In this document: positions 44,201 to 56,618 of the stretch, in pieces
Numbering within the stretch: position 1 is the stretch's first letter
Layout of the letters: each line of letters opens with the position of its first letter
Notes under the pieces: model-generated
The model's input: only the letters and a program-made list of their open reading frames with translations
Told to the model about the DNA's origin: nothing
Databases searched by the model: none
Assembly: GCA_007449985.2 (NCBI GenBank)
Contig: VIIQ02000565.1
Location: forward strand, 654,823-718,822
Reading direction: 5' to 3'
DNA length: 64,000 nucleotides
Source of the DNA: Desmodesmus armatus
Taxonomy: Eukaryota; Chlorophyta; Chlorophyceae; Sphaeropleales; Scenedesmaceae
Position numbers and translations under genes: made by a program

Positions 44201-45084
44201 GCCCCCTGCCGTGCCCGGCATCATGTTCCTGTCCGGTGGCCAGTCCGAGCTTGAGGCCACCCTCAACCTGAACGCCATGAACCAGAGCCCCAACCCATGG
44301 CACGTGTCCTTCAGCTACGCACGCGCACTGCAGAACAGCGTGCTGAAGACATGGCAGGTGGGTTTGGTGCTGCTGTTGGTGGTGCTTGATACTGGTGTAG
44401 TAAAGATACATCAAGAAGGAGCCTGGTTCGCCTTGTCTATGAAAAGGAACAGTTGGAGACCATGCACTTTAGCTGCCAGCTATTGCAGGTGCAATCACCA
44501 CGCTGACTGACTGACCGACTGCCTGTCCTGCGTCCACTCCCTGCAATCCCCAACCGCAGGGCAAGCCCGAGAACTTCAAGGCCGCACAGGAAGCCCTCCT
44601 GAAGCGCGCCAAGGCCAACAGCGACGCACAGCTGGGCCAGTACGACCCATCCAACGAGTCCTCAGAGGCAGGAGAGCGCACATACGAGAAGGGCTACAAG
44701 GTGGGTGGGGCGCTGTGGTAGTGCTTGAAGGGTGGGACTGGGTGTGCTGAGGTTGGGTGGGTGGGTGTGCTTAGCTGCAGGCACTTGAAAAGCTAGCAGT
44801 ATGAGGACAGCAGAGGAAATTCCTGCTGACACAGTGTGTCGAGGGCACGGAGAAAGGTGCATGTGTAGTCTGTGCACAGCACTCCGGGGCGCGGAGAACA
44901 TGTAGGTCTCGCTTGTATATGTACAGCAGGCAGTGCATGCTCCTTGGAAGTCCGTCAGCAGCCACTTGCGGGGTCAGCAGGAGAGTCGCGCACAGGTGCT
45001 GTGTTGCAGCAAGACATACCAGACATGCTCACTGACTCTGTGCTGTGCTGCTGTTGCCGTTCTGCTCCTGCCCTGCAGTACTGA
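41281..45084 (+). CDS. Fructose-bisphosphate aldolase, class I, chloroplast
   Basis: Interconverts fructose-1,6-bisphosphate and triose phosphates in the Calvin cycle. Ten exons, 41281-41397, 41536-41554, 41926-41979, 42326-42513, 42947-43091, 43329-43458, 43801-43907, 44128-44357, 44560-44700 and 45079-45084, give 378 residues and TGA. Residues 1-~28 ([20 protein letters not shown]...) are a typical algal chloroplast transit peptide. [36 protein letters not shown] and [12 protein letters not shown] follow; Lys247 in the last is the Schiff-base lysine. [12 protein letters not shown] is present near the end. The last exon encodes only Tyr and the stop; class I aldolases end in a catalytically important Tyr. 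Codons are strongly GC-biased, as in a highly expressed gene. Exon 5 has a partial echo. Confidence 0.96.
42807..42846 (+). repeat. Copy of the start of aldolase exon 5
   Basis: Encodes [13 protein letters not shown], 140 bases before the real exon. Its acceptor reads AAG where the real one is CAG, and the preceding CCCTCCCTGCCACCA is repeated too. Confidence 0.9.
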
Positions 45085-45678
45085 GCGTGTGCTGGCAACA
45101 ACTCGAAGCGTTCCTGCGGCTGTCAGCTACAGCAGCAGCTGGCGCTGGAGCTGCATGGAGCACTAGAGCAGCAGTAGCTGGGTAGCCAGATGCGTCCGGG
45201 CCTTGTGGTTGTCCTACGATTTTGCTGTGAATGAATCATTCATGTGTGCTGAGTGTTCAGGTCTGGGCATGCGAGTCCTTCTGACTTCTGTGTGTGTGAG
45301 GCTGCAGGATGTGTGCTGAGTGTGTGTGATGATGCATGTCAGTCCTCAAAAGTCCACAGCAGGCCATGGCAATAGGTCGACAGACCACCCGCAAGTGTAG
45401 CTGATGGTATGTGTTCCCGGTGTCTGCATGGCCGGGGCAGTATCTTGCACAACAGTGCGTGCTGCCAACCATGTTAATGGCTTCCCTTGTGCATGCCAAT
45501 CGATTTTCCCAGTCCCAGCGTGGCTGAGGATGTTGCCTTGTGGGCCGTTGCCTGTGTGAAGCAACAGGGTGTCACGCCAAGTTGCATGAATCATCCAGTT
45601 GATGTTGTGCCGATTTCGCAATGCTTTTGCGGTTTTGTTGTGCACCTGTTCCTGCTGGGGGTTTGAGGTCTGCTGCAT

Positions 45679-45683
45679 TGTAA
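45679..45683 (+). terminator. Candidate poly(A) signal TGTAA for aldolase
   Basis: The first TGTAA noticed after the aldolase stop, about 595 bases downstream. Confidence 0.35.
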
Positions 45684-47054
45684 CCTGAGAGAAATCTTGC
45701 CTGGACCAGTAGAAGTGGACCTTCGAGAATGTATGAACCAGTCACATATCAACAGCCCCGATACACCGTCCTTGCAGAACCATTCAGCAACTGTAAGCAG
45801 ACACTACTCCATGCACAAAACACACTGGGCTGTCTCACACTCTAGGAGCTGCGCATTGCTGTGCTGCAACATGTGAGGTGATACCTATTTCTTGGTGAGC
45901 TGAAGTACAGAGCTGCAGCACACTTTGACTGACAGGAGTCAATCGCCCAGACCCGTTGGGCACCTGTCTTCCCAACCAAAATTGCGCTGACAGTGTACAC
46001 CATGTACATGATCCTGACAACAGGGGATCTACAGTCATCACAGCTGCCAGCCAAGTTTGCAACCCCCAGCCCCTGCTGCTCAAAACGGCCCCCAGATGAG
46101 GGGTGTCCCCTGTTTCTGCAACCCACCTCATTTGTGCCCCCCGTACAAAAAAAATGTCGCATCATTTTCAGGGATGCCTGCTTGGGCATGAGCATTCGAA
46201 CCAGGTCAACCCCTTGAGATACCCCACGCCAGAGCAGAACAACACACGCCACCTGTGCCTGAAACGCAGTGGGCAGCCATTCGATCACCAGGTCATGCGC
46301 AGTGACCACATGCCTCAACTGCTCCAGTACGCTGTACTGTGACAAACCAGCTGCACCACAACCAAGCATCGTAACCCACCACTCAAAGCCTCTGAATGGC
46401 AGTCTCAAATACATATCAGTCAGCCGTGTGCTGTGCTGTACTGTCGAATAGCGGTCACTGTGACGCATCGTACTGTCTCCACAAGTGCCTGCCTCTCTTC
46501 CCCTTGTGCCCACTCACTTACATGAAACCTCTGCTGTCACTCATACACATATGCATATCTCTTCAGCCTGTCTCTCTTCGGGCTGCGCCCGGTGCGTTCC
46601 TGTGGCAGTGTCAGTACCACCGTTTAGCAACGGCGGGGCTTCTTGCCCGTTGGTGGTTAAGTTTTTGGGTGGCAGGGTGGTTTTTCTTGTGCCTTCTGCT
46701 CTTTGCCGCCCGGCTGTCTGTTTTCTTGTGTGCCCCGCCTGTCCTGTGTTATTTCTGTCTGCTGTGCCTGTTCAGGTCCCACGGTGACGGCCTACTTGGT
46801 GCTGCCAGCCTACGCTGGGGGTGGGGGAGGACCCCCACCTTCCCCCCTTGTGTCTATATGCTCCTTCCTGGCATCCTGGTGGGCTGTTCCTGACGCTCGC
46901 TGCGCGGTGGTGGTGGTGCTGCTTGCAGGTAATCCTACTAGGCTTGATGGGGCTGCTGGACTCACAGCTTTGGTCTGGACGCCTTCTATTGTACTGTGAG
47001 GTTGCTTTGTTAGGCTTTCGTTGCCTGGGTTGGCGGTGGGGGACCCAGTGCTAG

Positions 47055-47059
47055 TTACA
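47055..47059 (-). terminator. Candidate poly(A) signal TGTAA for the 47205-50009 gene
   Basis: TTACA on the plus strand reads TGTAA on the gene's strand, ~146 bases past its stop. Confidence 0.45.
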
Positions 47060-47204
47060 TTGTGTTCTGTGTTCCCATCTTTGTGTGTTCCCAGTGTCTC
47101 CACAGGAAATCTTGCTACCTCCCCGGTTCCGGGCACTGTCTCACAAGTGCCTGCCTGCAGGCCATTATGTCAGCTGTAGCTATGGGTCTGACCCTCTTGA
47201 GCCC

Positions 47205-50009
47205 TCACATCCCGCCCGCTGCTGCCAGCACGTCCTGTGCTACATGCAGGTAGCTGTCAAAGTCGCCCCAAGCCAGCACAGTCATCACTGCAGTCTGCAG
47301 GTGCTGCATCTGCTGCAGCTGCAAGCCCATGGCCTCTGCAAACTCCGGCGGCTGCAGGGAGTCCCTCTCCAGCATGAGGGCTGCCTGCCAGCAGCAGTAG
47401 ACGGTCAGCACGCGCTCGGTGTTGTCCTGCAGGACACACATGGATGGGTGGAGGTGACAGCAACGGCAAGTTGCAGGACACTTTCAAGACACACTAGTTG
47501 TATCTGTGGCACATGGCAGTCTCCTGCAAGTTACACGCCTCAGTGACTGCGGTCAGCACTTCACAGAGCAGCCAGCATCATATTATGGCGGCCTCAGTCA
47601 AGACATTGACTACACAGCAGTAACAGCAGACCGCTACTCCAGCAGCACATAGCCCACAACACAGGCATGCTGCAAACAAACTTGCAACAGCTGCCAGCCA
47701 GCACATCCATCATTGCTCAGCCACCCCCCCTCCCCCTTTATAAGGTCACCTGTGTGAGCCCCGTGTCCTCCCGCTGCATGCGTTCCTGCAGGTGGTGCCT
47801 GTTGGCCAGCACACGCAGGTGCAGGTGCCAGCCCAGCAGCAGCGTGCGGGGGTCAGCACAGCCCAGCACACCCCATGCGTAGCCCAGGAGGTCCCTCTGC
47901 AGGGCTGTAGGAGCCTGGCCAGGAGCAGCAGACAGCAGGGCCAGCGCGCTGTTGAGGTTTTGGTCCCCAATGAAACCCGCTGCCTGCTGCTGCTGAGGGT
48001 GCTGGTGGTGCGGGAACTGCTCTTGCTGGTGCTGTGAATCAGATGCAGCAGGGTGCTGATCAGTACTTCCTCCTGGTGTGGTGACGTTGGCTGCTGTGCC
48101 GGGAGAGGCGTGGCACTGCTGCTGTGGCAGCACAGGCACCAAAACCAGCTGCTGCTGTCCCTGCTGCACGCTTTGCTGCTCGCTGCCACCTGGAGCTGCT
48201 CCAGCAACGACTCCTGCAGGAGCTGCCACCGCTGCTGCCGCTGCCTCTACAGCCTGCCTCTTGGGCACTGGCTGCCGCTCAATGTCGCTGAGGGAGGCCG
48301 CTCGCTTCATGCCAGCTGCAGCAGTTGGTGCTGTGCTGCCAGGATGAGCAGTGCTGCTGGTTGGGGCTGGTCCGGCAGCACCTGCAGAGCACACAGCTGC
48401 TGCATGCGCTCCTGCTTTGCTGCTGCATGTGCCCTGGGCCTCGCCACCATTCACCCCTGCTGCAGCAACAGCAGCCTCTGCAACGCCTCCTGCACTGCCT
48501 CCCGCTCCTGCTGTTGCGGCAGCTCCTGCAGGGTCTGGTGCTGCACTGCTTGTTGCTAGTCCTTCAACCGCTCCTGCTGCTGCCGCTGCTGCTGCTGCTG
48601 TGGCGCTGTTGCCGTCCCACCCACCAGCACAGCGCATGATGGAGCTGTAGGGCAGTGCCTGCTTGCTGCTGGGCTTCACAGGCTGGTGAGCTGCCCTTGC
48701 GCTGCCAGGCACCAACAGCCGCAGGGGCTGACCCTCGGGGCTCGTCCTGATGGGCGGCAGGCCTGCAGGGCACCACAGCACAGCATGGCGGCACAAGGAA
48801 CGTCAGTTTTGTGAATGTGCAAGTGAACCACCAGCACCCTTCAATGGTGTGGCACGATCGACGTTCAGCAGCCCCAGATCACATTACCAACACGATGCAT
48901 GGGCAGGAACTACCCACACCCCATTCTTGAACTCATGAACCCCAGGCAGGGATGTGCACGCAGTTCAAATAGAAGCTGGTGGGCGTGTGGCGCTGTCCTG
49001 CAGGGTCCCTGCAGACCTAATTGCATGCAGGTGAAGGACCGGGCAGCAGAAAATCTGGAGTCCAGGCGTCTAGGCACAAAGATGAAGGAGCGCAGCCAGC
49101 TGATACAGGCAACACTTGCCTGGCAGCTCAACACAGTGGCACACTTGGCATAGACCTCTATGCAGCTGCCCCAGCAGTGAGGAGAACTGATGACTCCCAC
49201 AACCCCAGCACAGCGCACCTGCAGGGATGCTGACCACACGGACGTGGCATGTTGCTGCTGGTGTGCTGTCCGGGGCTGCATGCAGGGGCTTCCCTGCCAT
49301 GGCTGCAAAGGGAGAGAGTGGCCGTGCAGGAGAGCTGCAGTTTCCTGCAGTGGCAGGTGACTTCACCTGAAAGCCCGCTGCTGCTGCTGGTGCTGGTGGG
49401 ACACCAGCACGTGCTGAGTTTTTCAGCACGACTGCACTGGAGTATGGACCGTCACCTGCTGCTGTGGGTGCTGCAGCTGCAGCGCCGAATGCAGCTGCGG
49501 GATCAGGAGTCCTGCCATCTGCTGAGCTGGCGCTCCCAAGTCCTGCTGCTGCAGCAGAACTGACTGCAGGGGGGCTGCTGCTTGTCAACAAGGCTTCTGG
49601 TGCTGTATGTGCAGTGTCTGTTGCAGTTCCAGAGAGTATATCTGCGCTGTGTGTGGGGCTGCTGCTGGTTGCTGCTGTTGTGTGAGGCTTGTGCTGGGCA
49701 GCTGCTGCTTGTGGGTAGGACACAGCCTTCTCGGCGCTGCTGCTGTTCACAGTACCTGTGAAAAGCACAACAGACACCCCCTGCTGGATCAAAAGGTGCA
49801 TCAAAAGCTTACTTGCCGACCAGAACTGACAGCCCATGCTCAAACACCCGATCACCGTCATTGGGCCAGCACACAGCACATGACCAGCGCAGCTGCCCAG
49901 CCTCTGAGAGGCGATCCTGATTGAGGAGTCATCCAGAACCCCACAGTGATATGATTCAGCTGTCTCAAGGATGTTTCCTACCTGCAATTCGTGTGCCAGT
50001 GCTTGTCAT
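47205..50009 (-). CDS. Unrecognised Ala/Gln/Ser-rich protein, possibly nuclear
   Basis: Four exons (5' to 3') 50009-49982, 49755-49219, 48762-47750 and 47426-47205 join in frame to 599 residues ending TGA. I do not recognise it. The start is MTSTGTRIA, chosen because the first exon's donor and phase fit. Residues ~10-400 are low complexity (Ala, Ser, Thr, Pro), with a basic cluster near residue 340 (MKRAASLSDIERQPVPKRQ) that could be a nuclear signal. A Gln/His-rich part follows. The last ~150 residues look folded and helical (LLGYAWGVLGC, TLLLGWHLHLRVLANRHHL, then AWGDFDSYLHVAQDVLAAAG). Exons 1 and 2 lie in a segment duplicated at 53977-56618, whose copy lacks exons 3-4. The flanking exons show that this is the original locus. 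Confidence 0.6.
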
Positions 50010-51807
50010 CTCTGTGATGTCTGTGTTCTGTTGTGCTGCTGCGCGTGATGTGGGTTCCAGCTGTCTGCACAGCCACACAGGCCCAGCCACACAAGCTGGG
50101 TTGCTGCCGAGGACGCTTTGGGTTTGAATGGTCTATTTGCAGCAGCTGTGAAGACCCTGTGAAGGCAGGGCACAACTACCAGCTGCAGCTGTTGCGGTTT
50201 GTGTTTCGCTGAGATGACAGCGATTCCATCACGGAACCTGTTGAACAAGTGAATGACCAATTACTGCAACAAACGGTTGTTTAACCAGCACTTTTGCTTA
50301 GCGCGGTTTGGCCCCAACATTTTGGGCACCTTGGAGAACGATCTGCAGCGGTTGTACTCCGCTCTGAGCCCAAGTCCGCGCTTTGTGTGTCTCTCGTACC
50401 TTGTAACATACCATATAGACATGTCGAAGTTGTGAGCTACCCTTGATACGTCTGATCAGGCCCGACAGTCACTTTGGCTTGCTTTGGCCAGTCTGCATTC
50501 CTAAGGCACCAGGGTTGTCCTCCAGTGCCAGCTGTTGGGCATTCAAATGTTGCAGACCCTGCTGCATACCGCACACACAGTAATTTCCAATGGTTTTCTG
50601 TTACCCTGTTACAAATCAGCGCTATCGCGGTCCCCCGTCGAAGTGGTTCAAGGTCGAGGTCAGGGCAGGGCCTGAGAGTCCTTCAGTCATCAGTTAGCTT
50701 GGCAGTGCAGCAGTGCTTGCCATGTGTTCAACGCTACTGGACCACAATGGCCCCATGCAGCAGTGCTACCAGCCTGCTGATAAGGACCCTGTTACAAAAG
50801 AACCAACAGGTCAAGTGACTGTATAGGTTGAAATAAAAAATGTTCAAGTGCTGAAGTAACTAACACTCAGTCAAGAGCAAGTATTTCATTCATTCACTTC
50901 ACCTGTCTGGAGCTCTTCTTGCTCCTGCTACGCGCCTCACATGCAGTTCTTTCCTGCAAGCCAATGAAATGTGCTTGGGACGTAGCCAATGGAGATTCGA
51001 CAATCGAGGTGAATGGAAAAGTAAGCAAGACTGGCGTGGCAACCCATGGCATCATGCCGTGCTCTTGTGTTGTGTTGGGTTTCTGTGTTACATAAAGCAG
51101 GCGTCAGTGCAGGGCACCGCCACTTCCGTGGTTGCCCTTGTACTGCTAAGCCAAGCCACACAGAACACCTTAAAAGCAGTACTGGAAGGAACATGTCGAC
51201 ACTAGGCAAATGTCGCTGAAATGGCTTCACAGATGGTGCCAAGCTGACATAGCTTGCTTTACACAGCCACCCTTTGCGTCAGCCGTGTCAAAACTACCAC
51301 TGACACTGCCGTCATCAGGACTGTGAGGACGCTCAGGAATGCACTCCAATAGCGCTGCTTGCGCTTTTCCTGCAAATCTCCGTCCTTGAAGGAATCGTCT
51401 GCAAGCAAGAAGGTGTCACGCCCAAAGTGACAACAGACGCGACTTGGGGGTTGCATGACTGTATGCTGTAGTCATCTTGACACCTGCAGAGGCGCATTTT
51501 CAATAACAAGCAGCATGAAATGTCAACCAGCACAACCTTCCATCAAAACATTCTATGACAGGCATGTTGGCCTCCTGGCATAGTACACTTTGTGGAACAA
51601 ATGTGTCGCCACACCTAACACAACCTGCCTGTCACTGCCTCCTGACAGTGTTGCAAGGTCATGCTATCGCACGGTTGTAGGTTATGCTGTCATGCAAAAA
51701 CTGGCGCAACAAGACCCCAGAGGCTGTTGCATTGTGTGCAATGCCAATGTCGCTGGGCTCTAGCTGGCACACGCCCCCTGCCCCAACACGCCACCCCCTG
51801 CTCCCAC
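49154..51807. repeat. Segmental duplication, original copy
   Basis: 2,654 bases repeated almost exactly at 53977-56618. It contains exons 1-2 of the 47205-50009 gene, the gap, and the last exon of the 51259-53235 gene. Both ends fall inside introns: 65 bases past the exon 2 donor on one side, 7 bases past a donor on the other. Confidence 0.97.
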
Positions 51808-53235
51808 ACACACCTGCACGTGGCTCAGCTGTGATGTTCACGGTGCTGCCAGGCTCATACGTCTGCACAGTGTAGCCCTTGTCATCTGTGGTGGGGATGC
51901 TGCCGTTGATGCCCAGCAAGCTCAGCCTCTTGGCTGCCAGGGACTTCTCAATGGCAACCACCTGGAGCTTGCGGTTGTAGAGAGGGCAGTCCATGCTGAG
52001 GGGCGCACCGCCGCCATCGATTGACAGATGCACCACCTCTGCGCAAACCTCGACATCTGCAGCAATGTGCCAAGGGCAACGACAGGCAAAGACATGCCAG
52101 ACAACGTACAGGAGAAAGCGGTGAATGCTAATGATGCCGTTGCTGACCATCCTTATTGCAGACATTCAAGAAACCAGTGTTTCTAGTAAAGTTGAGCACC
52201 AGGTGCTGGCGTATTGCATACGGTGGTGCGTAGGCAATGCGCGGTTTCCAGGTTGCAAGTAGACCATGTATCACTCACCTGCTGCTGCTGTGGGACAATG
52301 TAAGAAGCCAGGCAGGCAGGGTGCATCCAGGATGTAGGGGGCAAGGCATGCAGCGAAGGTCAAGACATGGTCGCTGTTTGAACAAGGGCATGCAGAGCAG
52401 GCGCTGCAGAGCTTCTGTGCAAAGTCAGGTCGAGCACTGGCAGCTGGCACCTAGCATATGATGTTGCGCGGCAAAAAGAAAGCATGGATGCACCAGCAGG
52501 TTGTCACAAGGGCCATGTCCTGCGCCATCTCACCTGCTCCACCTGCTGCTGCTGTGGATCATCCGCAGATGAGGTGAGGGGGTACATGCAAGGACACAGG
52601 GGCAGGGCACATAGCAAAGTGACAACCGCAAATGCAGTAAAGTGCAGGGGCTGTGGGCTGTTCTGGAACTCGTCCATTATGCCCAATCCATCCACAAGCT
52701 TCTGATCCTGTGGTAGCTGGCACATTGCCAAATGCTGGTGCTTTCGGCAAGCTTGAAGCTAAAGACCACTGCTGCATTGAGTCCGGGTTGATTTACGAGC
52801 AGAAGAATGCAATGCTGGGTCTGCAGGTTGTGCCACATTATCATGCAACCCTACAGCAAGCTACTTGCTGCTGCAACTGCCTCGGGGCAGCATGTTGCTG
52901 CTGCTGCCTCATCTTGCAGACCTGTTCTGCTGAAGCCTTGCTCAGAAATGAAGCTATTTGTAGAACATTTGTTCAAAAAGTGAAAGGTTGGTCACTAGGA
53001 GGCCAGCACCCTGGCTGTGTGCCCAACCAGTCGCACCTGACTGCTGCTGCATCAACAACAGTTTCTGCTGCTCCAGTGCTGTCAGGCGTTGCTCCAGTGC
53101 TGTCAGGCGTTGCTGTAGTGCCACCTCCTTGTCTCCAGTTGCCCCTTGCAACTGCTGCTTCGCCTCTCCAATATCAGCCTGAATGTCTGCAATCCTCTGC
53201 TGCATGCTGTCGCCTGCTGCTGCTGCTGCTGCCAT
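51259..53235 (-). CDS. Unrecognised coiled-coil, tail-anchored membrane protein
   Basis: Proposed exons 53235-53037, 52056-51814 and 51398-51259 join in phase to 193 residues ending TAA. The last two are well supported; the first is inferred from ATG, donor and phase. Residues 1-~66 form a charged, Gln-rich coiled coil (IADIQADIGEAKQQLQ, then two QRLTALE repeats). The middle (VEVCAEVVHLSIDGGGAPLS to YEPGSTVNITAEPRA) looks like a small beta-rich domain. The C-terminus has a hydrophobic helix (YWSAFLSVLTVLMTAVSVVV) and a short basic tail, as in tail-anchored proteins. Another open stretch at 52677-52534 (LHFTAFAVVTLLCALPLC) might be an alternative first exon, but its phase does not fit directly. 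A TTACA at 51088-51092 (TGTAA on the gene strand) is a possible poly(A) signal. Confidence 0.5.
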
Positions 53236-53976
53236 CCTGCAGGACGAAGAAGTCCATGCATGAACATTAGATAGGCACATCTACGCATTATTATATAGTT
53301 TGCTGTGTTTCCAGGGATCCTGTGACGTCTATGGAAGCCCCAGGATCTGCTACTGAAGAGTCCAGTGGCACACCGAACATGAGAGCCCTGCTCGTCATCC
53401 TTGCCCTCACCTACCTTGAGAATGCCGAATGCCTCCAGCAATGCTTCAAAATGTTTCAGATCAGGCTGGCTTTGGCCTTGATGTTGTGCTTTCCAAACGT
53501 GTCCTCGTCATCTCCACGATACCATCCACCACCTTGAGGTAACACACGTTCTGAAACCTTGATGCCAGCCCAAAGAGTGTCGATACACAGCTGCACAAGC
53601 ACATCATCTAGCACAGGCACATCATCCAGCGGATCTGTTACAAGTTACATACAGCTACACCTACACGGCGAGTAAGGGTAGAGATTATTTGCAACTGCCA
53701 CAGGGACTTTTTTCAGCAGGGGGGAGGGCTTGGGGCATTCTGGCTCAGGAGCATGCCCCCATGGGTGGGGGCATTGGGCCTTGAAGACGGACTGCTGCAA
53801 AGCCTGCAAATTGCCTTGAAAACAGGGCAGTCTGGGGCCTTGAGGAGGGGGGGGGGGCATAGGGCTTTCCCCTTCCAGGCAGTGCCCCAGGGGGTAGGGC
53901 CTCTCGGGGAGCCTGGTAAAAAACGTGGGCGTGTCACTTTCAACTAATCCCTGCCCTAAGCCCACCACTGCCTCAA
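53236..53976. other. Region upstream of the tail-anchored gene, no gene seen
   Basis: Contains G-rich imperfect repeats at 53715-53905 (variants of GGGGCATTCTGG and GGGGCCTTGA). No coding sequence was supported. Confidence 0.4.
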
Positions 53977-54041
53977 ACCTCTATGCAGCTGCCCCAGCAG
54001 TGAGGAGAACTGATGACTCCCACAACCCCAGCACAGCGCAC

Positions 54042-54832
54042 CTGCAGGGATGCTGACCACACGGACGTGGCATGTTGCTGCTGGTGTGCTGTCCGGGGCT
54101 GCATGCAGGGGCTTCCCTGCCATGGCTGCAAAGGGAGAGAGTGGCCGTGCAGGAGAGCTGCAGTTTCCTGCAGTGGCAGGTGACTTCACCTGAAAGCCCG
54201 CTGCTGCTGCTGGTGCTGGTGGGACACCAGCACGTGCTGAGTTTTTCAGCACGACTGCACTGGAGTATGGACCGTCACCTGCTGCTGTGGGTGCTGCAGC
54301 TGCAGCGACGAATGCAGCTGCGGGATCAGGAGTCCTGCCATCTGCTGAGCTGGCGCTCCCAAGTCCTGCTGCTGCAGCAGAACTGACTGCAGGGGGGCTG
54401 CTGCTTGTCAACAAGGCTTCTGGTGCTGTATGTGCAGTGTCTGTTGCAGTTCCAGAGAGTATATCTGCGCTGTGTGTGGGGCTGCTGCTGGTTGCTGCTG
54501 TTGTGTGAGGCTTGTGCTGGGCAGCTGCTGCTTGTGGGTAGGACACAGCCTTCTCGGCGCTGCTGCTGTTCACAGTACCTGTGAAAAGCACAACAAACAC
54601 CCCCTGCTGGATCAAAAGGTGCATCAAAAGCTTACTTGCCGACCAGAACTGACAGCCCATGCTCAAACACCCGATCACCGTGATTGGGCCAGCACACAGC
54701 ACATGACCAGCGCAGCTGCCCAGCCTCTGAGAGGCGATCCTGATTGAGGAGTCATCCAGAACCCCACAGTGATATGATTCAGCTGTCTCAAGGATGTTTC
54801 CTACCTGCAATTCGTGTGCCAGTGCTTGTCAT
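54042..54832 (-). pseudogene. Truncated copy of the 47205-50009 gene (exons 1-2)
   Basis: Exons at 54832-54805 and 54578-54042 copy exons 1 and 2 with one visible amino-acid change (FGAAAAAP to FVAAAAAP). Exons 3 and 4 are missing, so the frame runs past the donor to a stop at 53956. If the copied promoter is active, a ~200-residue Ala/Ser-rich product is possible. Confidence 0.8.
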
Positions 54833-56069
54833 CTCTGTGATGTCTGTGTTCTGTTGTGCTGCTGCGCGTGATGTGGGTTCCAGCTGTCTGCACAGCCACA
54901 CAGGCCCAGCCACACAAGCTGGGTTGCTGCCGAGGACGCTTTGGGTTTGAATGGTCTATTTGCAGCAGCTGTGAAGACCCTGTGAAGGCAGGGCACAACT
55001 ACCAGCTGCAGCTGTTGCGGTTTGTGTTTCGCTGAGATGACAGCGATTCCATCACGGAACCTGTTGAACAAGTGAATGACCAATTACTGCAACAAACGGT
55101 TGTTTAACCAGCACTTTTGCTTAGCGCGGTTTGGCTCCAACATTTTGGGCCTTGGAGAACGGTTGTACTCCGCTCTGAGCCCAAGTCCGCGCTTTGTGTG
55201 TCTCTCGTACCTTGTAACATACCATATAGACATGTCGAAGTTGTGAGCTACCCTTGATACGTCTGATCAGGCCCGACAGTCACTTTGGCTTGCTTTGGCC
55301 AGTCTGCATTCCTAAGGCACCAGGGTTGTCCTCCAGTGCCAGCTGTTGGGCATTCAAATGTTGCAGACCCTGCTGCATACCGCACACACAGTAATTTCCA
55401 ATGGTTTTCTGTTACCCTGTTACAAATCAGCGCTATCGCGGTCCCCCGTCGAAGTGGTTCAAGGTTGAGGTCAGGGCAGGGCCTGAGAGTCCTTCAGTCA
55501 TCAGTTAGCTTGGCAGTGCAGCAGTGCTTGCCATGTGTTCAACGCTACTGGACCACAATGGCCCCATGCAGCAGTGCTACCAGCCTGCTGATAGGGACCC
55601 TGTTACAAAAGAACCAACAGGTCAAGTGACTGTATAGGTCGAAATAAAAAATGTTCAAGTGCTGAAGTAACTAACACTCAGTCAAGAGCAAGTATTTCAT
55701 TCATTCACTTCACCTGTCTGGAGCTCTTCTTGCTCCTGCTACGCGCCTCACATGCAGTTCTTTCCTGCAAGCCAATGAAATGTGCTTGGGACGTAGCCAA
55801 TGGAGATTCGACAATCGAGGTGAATGGAAAAGTAAGCAAGACTGGCGTGGCAACCCATGGCATCATGCCGTGCTCTTGTGTTGTGTTGGGTTTCTGTGTT
55901 ACATAAAGCAGGCGTCAGTGCAGGGCACCGCCACTTCCGTGGTTGCCCTTGTACTGCTAAGCCAAGCCACACAGAACACCTTAAAAGCAGTACTGGAAGG
56001 AACATGTCGACACTAGGCAAATGTCGCTGAAATGGCTTCACAGATGGTGCCAAGCTGACATAGCTTGCT

Positions 56070-56209
56070 TTACACAGCCACCCTTTGCGTTAGCCGTGTC
56101 AAAACTACCACTAACACTGCCGTCATCAGGACTGTGAGGACGCTCTGGAATGCACTCCAATAGCGCTGCTTGCCCTTTTCCTGCAAATCTCCGTCCTTGA
56201 AGGAATTGT
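56070..56209 (-). pseudogene. Orphan copy of the tail-anchor exon
   Basis: Copies exon 51398-51259 (DxSFKDGDLQEKxKQRYWSA) with several amino-acid changes and the TAA. The preceding exon was not copied, so it has no known gene body. Confidence 0.8.
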
Positions 56210-56618
56210 CTGCAAGCAAGAAGGTGTCACGCCCAAAGTGACAACAGACGCGACTTGGGGGTTGCATAACTGTATGCTGTAGTCATCTTGACACCTGCAG
56301 AGGCGCATTTTCAATAACAAGCAGCATGAAATGTCAACCAGCACAACATTCCATCAAAACATTCTATGACAGGCATGTTGGCCTCCTGGCATAGTACACT
56401 TTGTGGAACAAATGTGTCGCCACACCTAACACAACCTGCCTGTCACTGCCTCCTGACAGTGTTGCAAGGTCATGCTATCGCACGGTTGTAGGTTATGCTG
56501 TCATGCAAAAACTGGCGCAACAAGACCCCAGAGGCTGTTGCATTGTGTGCAATGCCAATGTCGCTGGGCTCTAGCTGGCACAGGCCCCCTGCCCTAACAC
56601 GCCACCCCCTGCTCCCAC

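Larger units (their letters stand above)
45085..47204. other. Convergent 3' region between aldolase and the unknown minus-strand gene
   Basis: No recognisable gene. A minus-strand frame of 223 residues (45842-46513) has no family resemblance and was not called. Pyrimidine- and GT-rich DNA occupies 46550-47100. Confidence 0.4.
53977..56618. repeat. Segmental duplication, second copy
   Basis: Near-identical copy of 49154-51807. The offset is 4,823 bases at the left and 4,811 at the right, owing to about 12 bases missing around 55149-55167. I counted roughly 16 substitutions. Flanking DNA is unrelated to the flanks of the first copy. Confidence 0.97.

Noticed and set aside
45842..46513. 223-residue minus-strand frame downstream of aldolase
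   Set aside because: No motif, no splice context and no family resemblance; consistent with chance opening.
49154..56618. LTR retrotransposon with two long terminal repeats
   Set aside because: The two copies contain host exons, the DNA between holds an ordinary gene, and there are no TG...CA ends or reverse transcriptase.
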